Under the pieces are notes generated by a model. That model had not been told where the DNA came from, ran no database searches, and worked only from the letters and a program-made list of their open reading frames with translations. Shown piece after piece: positions 39,039-47,270 of a stretch of DNA of 64,000 nucleotides; positions within the stretch are counted from its first letter, which is position 1, and every line of letters starts with the position of its first letter. The DNA comes from Candidatus Xiphinematobacter sp. Idaho Grape. Lineage in GTDB: Bacteria; Verrucomicrobiota; Verrucomicrobiia; Chthoniobacterales; Xiphinematobacteraceae. The translations under genes and the position numbers were made by a program. The stretch spans positions 124,001-188,000 of the forward strand of contig NZ_CP012665.1 in assembly GCF_001318295.1 (NCBI RefSeq). Reading direction: 5' to 3'.

Positions 39039-39996
39039 GAATGTCCTTGGTGGCATCACGCCCCTGAGCAAGCTGCTCTCCCCTGTAGTTTAACCAGGAA
39101 CCTCTCTTCTCTACAACGCCCTTTTCTACGGCGATATCTAGCAGGGTGTTTGTGCTAGAAATACCCTCATTGTAGATGATATCAAATTCAGCTTCAGCAA
39201 AGGGAGGAGCGACCTTGTTTTTAACTACTTTGAGGCGAGTACGATTTCCGCTGATACTTCCATCGCTGTTCTTAACGGGACCAACACGCCTGATGTCGAC
39301 ACGCATGGTAGAGTAGAACTTTAGAGCTTTTCCACCAGGAGTAGTTTCTGGATTCCCGAATACAACGCCAATTTTTTCGCGAAGCTGATTGGTAAAAATA
39401 CAGCATGCACTCGCCTTGGAGATAAGAGAAGTAAGTTTTCTTAAAGCGGCACTCATTAGGCGGGCTTGAGCTCCCACTACAGTGTCTCCAATCTCACCTT
39501 CTAGTTCAGCCTTAGTGACTAAGGCAGCTACAGAATCGACTACTAGGATATCTAGGGTATTAGAACGGATGAGGGTCTCGCAAATACGCAGGGCTTCTTC
39601 TCCTGAGTTAGGTTGAGAGATTAAAAGATTGCCCAGTTGTACCCCCAGGCGATTAGCGTATTGTGGATCTAGAGCATGTTCGACGTCAATGAAACCAGCT
39701 AGTCCTCCACGCTGCTGGGCCTGTGCGATTACGGTCAGAGTAAGAGTGGTTTTCCCAGAAGATTCCGGGCCAAAAATTTCGATGATGCGGCCACGCGGGA
39801 ATCCCCCGACACCAAGAGCGCGATCAATCGCAATATTGCCGGTAGGAATTACCTCTATAGAGACAGCCGAGGAGCCTCTTAGTCGCATAATCGCCCCTTC
39901 CCCGTAGGCCTTAGTAATCTGCTGCAGAGCTATGTCAAGATTCTGACTACGCTGGACCTGGGCTTTTTCTTCAGCAGTGGTGTCTTTAGGAGCCAT
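38956..39996 (-). CDS. recA: Recombinase RecA
   Basis: DNA strand-exchange ATPase. The 346-residue product has Walker A GPESSGKT at 76-83, the VDSVAALV Walker [10 protein letters not shown] and loop 2 [10 protein letters not shown]. All core regions are intact. Its 3' end overlaps nth by 83 bp. Upstream it is divergent from cdsA across 186 bp, where a 14-bp palindrome lies about 92 bp before its start. I cannot tell whether LexA regulates it. Confidence 0.97.
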   Translation of the reverse strand: MAPKDTTAEEKAQVQRSQNLDIALQQITKAYGEGAIMRLRGSSAVSIEVIPTGNIAIDRALGVGGFPRGRIIEIFGPESSGKTTLTLTVIAQAQQRGGLAGFIDVEHALDPQYANRLGVQLGNLLISQPNSGEEALRICETLIRSNTLDILVVDSVAALVTKAELEGEIGDTVVGAQARLMSAALRKLTSLISKASACCIFTNQLREKIGVVFGNPETTPGGKALKFYSTMRVDIRRVGPVKNSDGSISGNRTRLKVVKNKVAPPFAEAEFDIIYNEGISSTNTLLDIAVEKGVVEKRGSWLNYRGEQLAQGRDATKDILRKNVELYTKIEREVISALNAELQEKK

Positions 39997-40087
39997 AAAC
40001 AGCGGTGTAATTCACCGGAGAAGGTTCATGGTCGCAATAAGAGGGCGAAAAATCCAGTGTTAAAAAACGGGCTTCCTGCTAAAAGCC

Positions 40088-40101
40088 AATCCAATTGGAT
40101 T
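40088..40101. promoter_or_regulatory. 14-bp palindrome between recA and cdsA
   Basis: AATCCAATTGGATT is a perfect 14-bp palindrome in the 186-bp divergent region. The location would suit an operator for recA or cdsA. About four perfect 14-bp palindromes are expected by chance in 64 kb, so this is only suggestive. Confidence 0.2.
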
Positions 40102-40182
40102 TATACGAGCCACATGGCCGATTGAAGGAAGCTAATGCGCTGGCTTATAGAAGTTATCCACTTTTCCCTTTGGTGCATATGA

Positions 40183-41058
40183 ATGGCTAACAGACGGCTT
40201 ACTTTTCTGCTTCGACTGGGGAGTTCTATCGCTTTGTGGGTAGTCATTGGACTAGCACTTGCATGGAAGGTACCCATATTCTATTTGGCGCTAATCTGCG
40301 GACTGGCGTTAGTTGCCCAATGGGAGTTTTTTCAGATGCTACGGAGCGCTGGTATACAGACATTTTCAGTAACAGCAACATTCCTTTCAGCAGTATTTTT
40401 GATAGGAAGTTTTCTTTACTATCGATCCCACACTATCCACACTGGCTTTGATTCTGTGGTGGTTTTGCTGTTAGTAGTAGCCCTCCTCATTCGGCAAATA
40501 TTCACTCCGACCGGGCAGTTAGCATCCTGCCAGGCTACTGTCTTTACACTGTTTGGCATTCTCTATATTCCATGGACGTTCCATTTTTTGTCCAAAATTA
40601 TTTTCCTTACACCACCCTCAGCAAATGGGGATCCTACAGGGCCCTTTTATGCGCTCTTTGCAATTATAGTTACTAAGTGTAGTGATATGGGAGCGTATGC
40701 ATTCGGCAGCTTCTTTGGTCAACACCGATTAGCGCCACAGATCAGCCCTAAAAAGACATGGGAAGGCCTTTTAGGTGCTATTGTCTCAGCTGGAATGGTG
40801 GCTCTTGTTGCACATATACTTTTCTCGGCTTGGCTGCCTCTCTTTCACAGAACAAATGTTCTTTTCCTAGGGTCCTCATTGGGTGGGGTGGCTATTGTAG
40901 GAGATTTGGCCGAATCAGTCATTAAGCGCAGTATACAAGCCAAGGACTCAGGTTGTCTACTGCCTGGTATTGGTGGAGCACTTGATTTGGTAGACAGTTT
41001 GCTCTTCACTGGACCGTTTTTATTTTTCTATCTACATTGGATTATGCACTCTTTATGA
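40183..41058 (+). CDS. cdsA: Phosphatidate cytidylyltransferase
   Basis: Makes CDP-diacylglycerol from phosphatidate and CTP in the inner membrane, the branch point of phospholipid synthesis. The 291-residue protein has multiple membrane helices and the family signature near the C-terminus: SPKKTWEGLLG, then GDLAESVIKRSIQAKDSG, LLPGIGGALDLVDSL. GHGG and LDRxDS are usual, so GIGG/LDLVDS shows small changes. uppS, often directly upstream in this cluster, is missing. Its stop overlaps the dxr start by four bases (ATGA). Confidence 0.93.
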   Translation: MANRRLTFLLRLGSSIALWVVIGLALAWKVPIFYLALICGLALVAQWEFFQMLRSAGIQTFSVTATFLSAVFLIGSFLYYRSHTIHTGFDSVVVLLLVVALLIRQIFTPTGQLASCQATVFTLFGILYIPWTFHFLSKIIFLTPPSANGDPTGPFYALFAIIVTKCSDMGAYAFGSFFGQHRLAPQISPKKTWEGLLGAIVSAGMVALVAHILFSAWLPLFHRTNVLFLGSSLGGVAIVGDLAESVIKRSIQAKDSGCLLPGIGGALDLVDSLLFTGPFLFFYLHWIMHSL

Positions 41059-42230
41059 GAAAGCGCAGAGTAGTTATTCTCGGAGCCACAGGTTCTATTG
41101 GAAATAAGGCCATGCAGGTGGCGCGTGCACTTTCTGATCGCATAGACATTGTTGGGATGTCTACTCTCCGTAATGTGACAAAGATGGAAAAGGCCATACG
41201 GGAGTTTCATCCCAAGGCCGTTTGCGTGGTAGATCCAGTTTCTGCCAGCAATTTGGATAGAAGCCTTGGAAAAGAAGTAAAAATTTTCTGCGGAGAGGAA
41301 GGGTTGGTAGATCTCATTGTGGAACTTACCGCAAATATAGTCCTTATCGCTATCACAGGCACCAGTGGATTGCGTCCCGCTTTGGCAGCAATTGAAATGG
41401 GGAGAGATCTTGCCCTTGCTAGTAAGGAAATACTAGTCACAGCAGGGAGTATTGTCACCCGTGCCGTGCAAGAAAAAGGAGTACAGCTGCTGCCAGTAGA
41501 CAGCGAGCATAATGCTATTTTCCAATGTCTAGAGGGACGTAGTATGGGAGAGGTCAGCCGATTGATACTGACCTGTTCAGGCGGGCCATTTCGATCCCTT
41601 CCTTCAGAAAAATTAGCAGGGGTGACACCGGGGAAAGCACTATGTCATCCCACCTGGAGAATGGGACGCAAGGTGACAGTTGACTGTGCCACCTTATTTA
41701 ACAAGGGGTTAGAATTAATTGAGGCACATCAGCTTTTCGGGGTCCCTATGTCCCGCGTCGAGGTAGTAATCCATCCTCAGAGCATTGTTCATTCTATGGT
41801 GGAATTTGTAGATGGATGCATTCTTGCCGAGATGGGTGCCTCAGATATGTACCTTCCCATTCAGCATGCACTTATGTGGCCAGAACGTGTAGGACCTCCA
41901 AGGAAGCCGTTAAACTTTGCAGTCTTGAATCGCTTAGAATTCTTTTCTCCCCGTTGGGATGACTTTCCTGCCTTGCGTCTAGCGCAGCGCGCTGGAGAAA
42001 GTGGAGGTACCGCGCCTGCCATCCTAAATGCTGCAAATGAAGTGGCAGTGGAAGCCTTTTTAAAAAAGGAGATTCCCTTTCCAAGAATTTGGGGTATCGT
42101 GGAGGAGGTTTTAGACCGAATGGGCGATGGTATATCCGCACCGGATCTCGGACAAATTCTTGAAACGGATGCAGAAGCACGGCGGCTTGCGGCGTTTCTA
42201 TGTGAGGCCCCCTTACTGTCCTCCAGATAG
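41055..42230 (+). CDS. dxr: 1-deoxy-D-xylulose 5-phosphate reductoisomerase
   Basis: Second step of the MEP isoprenoid pathway; NADPH- and metal-dependent. From ATG 41055 the product is 391 residues with GATGSIG at 10-16, metal-binding DSEHNAIFQCL, the flexible loop around SGGPFR, HPTWRMGRKVTVDCATLFNKGLE with the conserved W and K, and ANEVAVEAFL near the C-terminus. An open-frame extension to a TTG at 41037 lies inside cdsA. The ATGA overlap implies coupled expression with cdsA. Confidence 0.95.
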   Translation: MRKRRVVILGATGSIGNKAMQVARALSDRIDIVGMSTLRNVTKMEKAIREFHPKAVCVVDPVSASNLDRSLGKEVKIFCGEEGLVDLIVELTANIVLIAITGTSGLRPALAAIEMGRDLALASKEILVTAGSIVTRAVQEKGVQLLPVDSEHNAIFQCLEGRSMGEVSRLILTCSGGPFRSLPSEKLAGVTPGKALCHPTWRMGRKVTVDCATLFNKGLELIEAHQLFGVPMSRVEVVIHPQSIVHSMVEFVDGCILAEMGASDMYLPIQHALMWPERVGPPRKPLNFAVLNRLEFFSPRWDDFPALRLAQRAGESGGTAPAILNAANEVAVEAFLKKEIPFPRIWGIVEEVLDRMGDGISAPDLGQILETDAEARRLAAFLCEAPLLSSR

Positions 42231-42779
42231 ACCTGCAGGTTTGGAGGTAGACGGAGTAGTCTGTTCTTAGTAAGCACCTTCCCTCTTGTGTTTCCACTTA
42301 CCTGCATACCCCTTCTAAGAATCCCCCTCCAAAGTACATAGAGTCTCAAAGCAGCTAGTCGCTGCCACTAGGAAACACGGCCCGGAGTGTTTTTTCTTCA
42401 GCCCAGAAGTTTTCTCTAGCCCTAGAGGGGGAGATGTTCCTATAGGAACGGGGGAACGGGACGGCGTATAGCCTAAGCGGCAAAGGTATTCGGGCGGTCT
42501 TTTTCTACCAGCGATTTATGTCAAGACCAAGCAGCGCTTACTCTGTTTTGCAAGAGAACCTCTCGCTGTGGATACAGCTCCCACATATTACAACGGCGAT
42601 AGGTACAGGAGAAGTAGGGACATATACAACAGTCCTTTATAACCTCCTTGGTAAGAGGCTCCACACTCTGCACCACAGCTCAGCGGAGTAAATTTATGAA
42701 GGTTAGTCCTTGAAAAGGAGCACACTCCCATTATCCTGTAGGACAGTCTCTCGGCGCGAGGCTGAGTGGAGCGTGGATA
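42231..42779. other. Spacer before cinA, probably containing its decayed N-terminal half
   Basis: About 549 bp without a clear gene. The frame of the downstream cinA domain stays open back to about 42714, with residues weakly like the linker that precedes the domain in full-length CinA. Upstream of that the frame is closed. A 57-codon frame from ATG 42518 (stop at 42691) is not recognised. GTTCCTATAGGAAC at 42436-42449 is a perfect 14-bp palindrome. The simplest view is that the first domain of CinA has been lost here. Confidence 0.4.
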
Positions 42780-43355
42780 GTGAGGACAGAAACCAGATAC
42801 AGTGGAAATCTTCCCTTGGTTGGCCAAATAAAAAGGGGACCACCGCTAGAAAAGACGGTGGTGGAGTGCCTTCGAAAAACGAAGAAGACTCTGGCCACTG
42901 CGGAGTCTTGCACTGGCGGCCTTCTGGCAAATCGTATTACCAACGTGGAGGGTTGTTCGGAAATTTTCTTAGAGGGTTTTATCCTCTATTCCAATGAGGT
43001 CAAATCAAAAAGGCTACATCTACCTAAGTCGACCATCCAGTCACATGGCGTGGTAAGTGAGGAGGTAGCTGCAGGGATGGCAGAGCGCTTGTTGTATGTT
43101 AGCGGCGCGCATTATGCCTTATGCACAACTGGCATAGCTGGCCCAACCGGTGGGACACAACAAGTGCCAACTGGCACAATCTTCATTGGGCTAGCCTCTC
43201 ATCAAGCACCCGTTCAGATTCACAGAGGATTTTTTCCTGGAAGCCGAGCAACTTTTAAACGGCTGGCTGTAGATGCTGCCCTTGGCATGCTCTACTGCCA
43301 GTTGCTCAAATGTTTAACTCTGGAGCCGGGTAGGAATCTCATCCTACCTGGATGA
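42780..43355 (+). CDS. CinA C-terminal (PncC-type) nicotinamide-nucleotide amidase domain
   Basis: A 191-residue protein from GTG 42780 covering the CinA C-terminal domain. LEKTVVECLRKTKKTLATAE leads into SCTGGLLA, which is the diagnostic block, then a GFILYSNEVKSK segment, GVVSEEVAAGMAERL and TTGIAGPTGGTQQVPTGT. This domain converts nicotinamide mononucleotide to nicotinate mononucleotide and scavenges pyridine nucleotides. The usual N-terminal domain of full-length CinA is missing, and the segment before LEKTVV resembles the linker of full-length CinA, so loss is likelier than a native stand-alone gene. No ATG lies near; the start is uncertain. Confidence 0.75.
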   Translation: MRTETRYSGNLPLVGQIKRGPPLEKTVVECLRKTKKTLATAESCTGGLLANRITNVEGCSEIFLEGFILYSNEVKSKRLHLPKSTIQSHGVVSEEVAAGMAERLLYVSGAHYALCTTGIAGPTGGTQQVPTGTIFIGLASHQAPVQIHRGFFPGSRATFKRLAVDAALGMLYCQLLKCLTLEPGRNLILPG

Positions 43356-43482
43356 GGATAAGCTTATACCACCAGAAATGGTGTTTGTTTCGTGAGGTCA
43401 AAGGCGCGTAGGGGGCACATCGGTATAAAGTGATCCCGGGTAGTTGAGTAACCGGCTCCCGGGAGTTCTACAGGAAAAGAAC

Positions 43483-44373
43483 TCATGAGTCGATAAATCG
43501 ACGAAGAATCTCTCTGTAGGCGTCAATCCTACGATCACGTAGAAAAGGCCAATGCCTTCTCTGCACGTCTATGAGACTTAAGTCTACTTTTGCGACGATA
43601 ATCTCCTCATCAGAAGTCGATCCCTTTTGAAGGATCTCCCCAAAGGGGTTACAAATGAAGCTTTGCCCCCAAAACTCAATTCCGCTGCCACCGTAGACTT
43701 CGTGGCCTACACGATTAGCCACAGCCAAGTAGCAACCATTAGCTATAGCATGCCCACGTTGAACAACTTCCCATGCTGAGCATTGGCGTTGTCCATAACG
43801 AGATTTTTCGATAGGGTGCCAACCGATTGCTGTAGGAAAGAAGAGGATTTGCGCCCCGCGTAAAGCAAGGAGCCGAGCGGTTTCTGGGTACCACTGATCC
43901 CAACAGATGCCCACTCCAATGCGTGCATACCGAGTGTCCCACACAGAAAACCCCAAATCGCCAGGAGTAAAGTAAAACTTTTCATAAAAAAGAGGGTCAT
44001 CTGGAATATGCATTTTCCGATATTTTCCTAACAAAGTTCCGTCTGCATCAACCACTATAGCGGTATTGTGATAGAGTCCCTGAGCGCGCTGCTCGAAGAG
44101 GGAGGCAACTAGCACAATGGCAAGTTCTTGAGCAATTGCACAAAGACGTTCCGTCCCAGGACCAGGAATGGCCTCAGCCAAAGCGAAGTGCCTATAGTCC
44201 TCAACCTGGCAGAAATATTGAGAACGAAATAATTCCTGAGTAGAGATAATCTGCGCACCTTTGGAAGCCGCTTGGCGGACTCCATGCTCCAAGAAAAGTG
44301 TGTTGGCCTCTCTGTCTGGGGTACACCGATGCTGAATAAGCCCTATACTCAGCTTTTGTCGTCTGTCTAGCAT
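43483..44373 (-). CDS. Carbon-nitrogen hydrolase, N-carbamoylputrescine amidase-like
   Basis: Nitrilase-superfamily amidase, most like AguB, which makes putrescine, CO2 and ammonia from N-carbamoylputrescine. From ATG 44373 it is 296 residues. The catalytic triad is E47 (STQELF), K120 (KYRKMHIPDD) and C157 (GICWDQWYPE). GWHPIEKS and the C-terminal HWPFLRDRR are typical of AguB. Agmatine deiminase, its usual partner, is not in the window, so the substrate is inferred. A GTG at 44400 would lengthen it by nine residues. A short hairpin-like repeat sits at its 3' end (43464-43483). Confidence 0.8.
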   Translation of the reverse strand: MLDRRQKLSIGLIQHRCTPDREANTLFLEHGVRQAASKGAQIISTQELFRSQYFCQVEDYRHFALAEAIPGPGTERLCAIAQELAIVLVASLFEQRAQGLYHNTAIVVDADGTLLGKYRKMHIPDDPLFYEKFYFTPGDLGFSVWDTRYARIGVGICWDQWYPETARLLALRGAQILFFPTAIGWHPIEKSRYGQRQCSAWEVVQRGHAIANGCYLAVANRVGHEVYGGSGIEFWGQSFICNPFGEILQKGSTSDEEIIVAKVDLSLIDVQRRHWPFLRDRRIDAYREILRRFIDS

Positions 44374-44529
44374 GGTATTAATTAACTCCGTAAGGAGCAC
44401 TGGCGTAAGACGCTAAGCTAAGGCCTAGCTTCCAGCGCCCATTGCCTCATCAACTATGAGCGGTTTTGTGATACGTATGTTGCCTCTTCTCAAGATTCTC
44501 GCAGAGAAAAATCACAAAACTAGCAAAAG

Positions 44530-45633
44530 TTACACATTAAACCGAAACTCTATGATATCCCCATCACGGACTATATACTCCTTTCCTTCTATGCGAAGGC
44601 GCCCGGTTGCTCTGGCTTTTGCCCAAGATCCTAGCTGTGTAAAATCTTCATAGGAGATAGTTTCCGCTGCTATGAAACCACGCTTTAGATCTGAATGAAT
44701 AGCGGCAGCGGCAGTAGGAGCCCTATCTCCACTATGGATAGTCCAAGCGTGCGTTTCCTTGGGACCAGTAGTAAAGTATGTCCGCAGTCCCAAGAGGGTA
44801 CTATAGGCAACGCGAATCAACTGCTTGATACCACTATCCGCAACTCCAAGCCCCGCTAAAAATTCCTCTGCTTCTGTAGGCGGCAGTTCTGAGAGCTCGC
44901 TTTCAATCTGGGCACTGACAGCAACTGTTTCAGTACAGAAACCACCGGTAACGTAAGCCTTCACATTCTGGACAAAGGAGGCTTCGGCTAGATTATTCTG
45001 GTTGGCTAAATCCTCCTCACAAACATTGCAAGCGAAAAGAGTAGGTTTAGAAGTAAGAAGGCAGAGGGAGTCAAGGAGAGGCCTTTCCTCTTTTAAAGGC
45101 TTCAAAGAAGAAGCCGGGTATCCTTTGTCTAGGTGTTGGATTAATTTTTCTAGGAGATGGAGTTCCACTTCCTGTGCCGGGGTTCGCACTTTCAACCTAT
45201 CCTCACGCTTCTGTAAAGAAGCAAGGTCTGCAAGGACTAGTTCAGTGCCAATAGTTGCTATATCCCGGATGGGATCTACAGTACCTGCTATGTGGTGAAT
45301 CTCTGTATTTTCAAAGCATCGTACTACCTGTACAATGGCGTCTACTTTTCGAATATGACTGAGAAATTGATTACCAAGTCCCTCTCCTTCACTAGCTCCC
45401 TTAACAAGTCCGGCAATATCTACGAATTCGATGGTTGCAGGTACGACTCTTTGGGATCTCATTAGCGAGGAGAGAATGTCCAGGCGAGTATCTGGAACAT
45501 TGACGGTTCCAATATTTGGTTCAATAGTGCAAAAGGGGAAGTTTGCAGCTTGTGCCCTGTGGCTACGGGTAAGCGCATTAAAAAGAGTCGACTTTCCTAC
45601 GTTCGGCAGTCCGACTATACCGATCTTAGGCAT
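44530..45633 (-). CDS. ychF: Ribosome-associated ATPase YchF
   Basis: Obg-family protein that binds ATP rather than GTP and associates with ribosomes and stress responses. From ATG 45633 the length is 367, the usual value. GLPNVGKST at 8-16, FVDIAGLVKGASEGEGLGNQ, and the G4 region NVCEEDL are present: the N-x-x-E form is what makes this family prefer ATP. A C-terminal TGS-like domain ends IVRDGDIIEFRFNV. The open frame extends back to 45753 over its divergent neighbour, without support. Divergent from a Nif3-like gene across 66 bp. Confidence 0.95.
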   Translation of the reverse strand: MPKIGIVGLPNVGKSTLFNALTRSHRAQAANFPFCTIEPNIGTVNVPDTRLDILSSLMRSQRVVPATIEFVDIAGLVKGASEGEGLGNQFLSHIRKVDAIVQVVRCFENTEIHHIAGTVDPIRDIATIGTELVLADLASLQKREDRLKVRTPAQEVELHLLEKLIQHLDKGYPASSLKPLKEERPLLDSLCLLTSKPTLFACNVCEEDLANQNNLAEASFVQNVKAYVTGGFCTETVAVSAQIESELSELPPTEAEEFLAGLGVADSGIKQLIRVAYSTLLGLRTYFTTGPKETHAWTIHSGDRAPTAAAAIHSDLKRGFIAAETISYEDFTQLGSWAKARATGRLRIEGKEYIVRDGDIIEFRFNV

Positions 45634-45699
45634 GAGAGGAACTCTCATAGATTGATACCTGATGCAAACCTTTTTCTCCGAAGATTTTATGACGCTTGT

Positions 45700-46455
45700 A
45701 TGGCTTTCCTTAGAGACATAGTTCCCTATTTGGATCATCTCCTGTATATTCATAGATTTGGAGACGCTCCAGGTGCTTACAATGGTCTTCAGTTAGAGAA
45801 TTCTGGAAAGATAGAGAAGATTGCTGCTGCTGTGGATGCCTGCGAAGCAGTGATTGATCGTGCTGCTCAAGTGGGACGTACCCTGCTCCTTGTCCATCAT
45901 GGACTATTTTGGGGAGAGAATAGGCGCTGGATAGGAGCAACTTACAGGAGATTTCGTTCTGCCATCTCCGGAGACCTTGCTATTTATAGCGCCCATCTTC
46001 CATTAGATGTCCATCCAAGGCACGGAAATAACGTTTTGTTGGCACAGGCCTGCGGGTTCACCCGTTGCCAACCTTTTTTGGAAGTCTCTGGAACTTATGT
46101 TGGAGTCCGTGTTGAAGTGAAATTGAGTCGGGTGGATGTGCTAAACCGCGTAGCAGAAGCGGTATGTGGAGGTGTGCATCTAGCTTCCGGTGGGCCAGAG
46201 ACATGTTGCCATGTTGGCATTGTCAGTGGTTCCGCTGGCTCTAAAATCGCACAAGCCGCGGCGGATGGAATTGATACTCTAATTACGGGTGAGGGGGCAC
46301 ATTGGACCTGCATAGCAGCAGAGGAATCCAGAGTAAATCTGATTTATGCAGGGCACTACGCCACAGAAACATTTGGGATCCGATCGGTGGCCAAACATCT
46401 TTCTGAGTACCTTAACTTACCATGGGAATTTATCGATCACCCAACGGGGCGATAA
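45700..46455 (+). CDS. Nif3/YbgI-family dinuclear metal centre protein
   Basis: From ATG 45700 the product is 251 residues. It has the conserved metal-binding histidines and acids of the hexameric Nif3 family: VHHGLFWGE, SAHLPLDVHP then GNNVLLAQA, and the C-terminal GEGAHWTCIAAEES and AGHYATETFGI. Proposed roles range from GTP cyclohydrolase-like enzyme to metallochaperone; none can be decided from sequence. Earlier in-frame starts back to 45550 would overlap ychF and are not conserved. It diverges from ychF. Confidence 0.88.
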   Translation: MAFLRDIVPYLDHLLYIHRFGDAPGAYNGLQLENSGKIEKIAAAVDACEAVIDRAAQVGRTLLLVHHGLFWGENRRWIGATYRRFRSAISGDLAIYSAHLPLDVHPRHGNNVLLAQACGFTRCQPFLEVSGTYVGVRVEVKLSRVDVLNRVAEAVCGGVHLASGGPETCCHVGIVSGSAGSKIAQAAADGIDTLITGEGAHWTCIAAEESRVNLIYAGHYATETFGIRSVAKHLSEYLNLPWEFIDHPTGR

Positions 46456-46820
46456 TATAATCTACCATCCTACGCATGACTCTCTTTCATACGCAAACAT
46501 ATCCCCACGTGCCCCATACTCTCACTGCCTCAGGGGGTTCTAGTGTCACACGAAAAGAAAAGTAAAGTGGCAGCTACGAGCAATGGACAAACCAAAAAAC
46601 TAATAATCGGAGAGAGACTATGAGAAGAGGCCAGCCACGACTGGGCTACTTTATTTACCGAGAAGCAAGCGGAATAACTCATGTTTCCAGCCGGCTCATA
46701 GGGCTCTTCCAGCGGATCTGGGGAGTGGCCATCCACTCCTCAAAACCAACTGTGCAGGACTCTTAGAATATCCGGCTGGGTTGAGTTATGTAATAGCTTT
46801 TAGCTTTTGACAGATGGGAA
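46456..46820. other. Spacer with hairpin sequences, between a Nif3-like gene and a lipoprotein
   Basis: About 365 bp. A hairpin GGAGTGG-CCAT-CCACTCC at 46722-46739 and a wider repeat CCAGCCGG (46687) with CCGGCTGG (46772) lie here. Neither is followed by a T-run. Convergent transcription ends near here, so a terminator role is plausible but unproven. A candidate 48-codon gene lies inside and is listed separately. Confidence 0.35.
46620..46766 (+). CDS. Possible 48-residue small ORF
   Basis: ATG 46620 is preceded by GGAG seven bases upstream, a good ribosome-binding site for this genome. The frame encodes 48 residues, mostly basic and aromatic, with no known motif, and ends at 46766. Its sequence contains a 7-bp hairpin, so the RNA may be structured for another reason. 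I do not recognise it and chance is quite possible. Confidence 0.2.
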   Translation: MRRGQPRLGYFIYREASGITHVSSRLIGLFQRIWGVAIHSSKPTVQDS

Positions 46821-46943
46821 CTACTTGGCAGTCCCAACGGTAGCTGGTGCTGGCGGAATTGGCGGCGACTTGTGGCTACAAGCTCCGAGTCCAAAAATTG
46901 CGCTGGCCATAGCGACGGCAGCGAGGACTTTAACAAAAGGCAT
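46821..46943 (-). CDS. Very small lipoprotein (40 residues)
   Basis: The frame from ATG 46943 gives 40 residues. It begins MPFVKVLAAVAMASAIFGLG and then ACS: a lysine near the N-terminus, a hydrophobic core and the lipobox LGAC with the lipidated cysteine at 22. The mature part is only 19 residues, rich in Pro, Ala and Ser, ending in a Lys. GGAGGG stands nine bases before the start, the best ribosome-binding site in the window, so abundant expression is likely. Small single-signal lipoproteins of this kind are often missed by gene callers because they are under 60 codons. Function unknown; a structural role in the outer membrane is a guess. Confidence 0.65.
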   Translation of the reverse strand: MPFVKVLAAVAMASAIFGLGACSHKSPPIPPAPATVGTAK

Positions 46944-47270
46944 AGAGTAATTCCCTCCTTTCTTTGCTGGTTGCGAAAGGTATTCTGTCGAATCCCCTGC
47001 AGCTTACAACGAAAATCTGTTTCATTGGTTCCAGAACGAAAAAACTCTCTCTATGTGCTAGAGAAACTTACCGGATTTTCATATCCAATGTTACCCTCCC
47101 ATAACCAGTTTGACCATTCTTACGGAGTTCAGTCTAAGAATCCTTGAGGCCAGACCATGAGTAATAATGGAAAAGGATGAATTCTGGCGGAGAGAGTGGA
47201 ACAATTAACTGGAATCGTTAATTCTCTTTACGAATCTTCCTGTAAGCTTGTTTTGTGATAGATTGCGACG
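46944..47270. other. Spacer upstream of asd with an inverted repeat
   Basis: About 327 bp between the lipoprotein and asd, transcribed divergently. An inverted repeat AATTAAC-N7-GTTAATT lies at 47203-47223, 47 bp before the asd start, where an operator or leader hairpin could act. A plus-strand open frame at 46872-47147 overlaps the lipoprotein antisense and is a chance frame. Otherwise nothing recognisable. Confidence 0.4.
46953..46958 (-). promoter_or_regulatory. Shine-Dalgarno of the small lipoprotein
   Basis: GGAGGG on the minus strand, nine bases before ATG 46943. It decides the start of the 40-residue lipoprotein and contrasts with the weak or absent sites in front of most genes here. 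Confidence 0.7.

Noticed and set aside
42518-42691. 57-codon frame in the spacer, tested as the lost CinA N-terminus
   Set aside because: Weak similarity only around a single GTG-like residue run; not convincing, so not listed as a gene.
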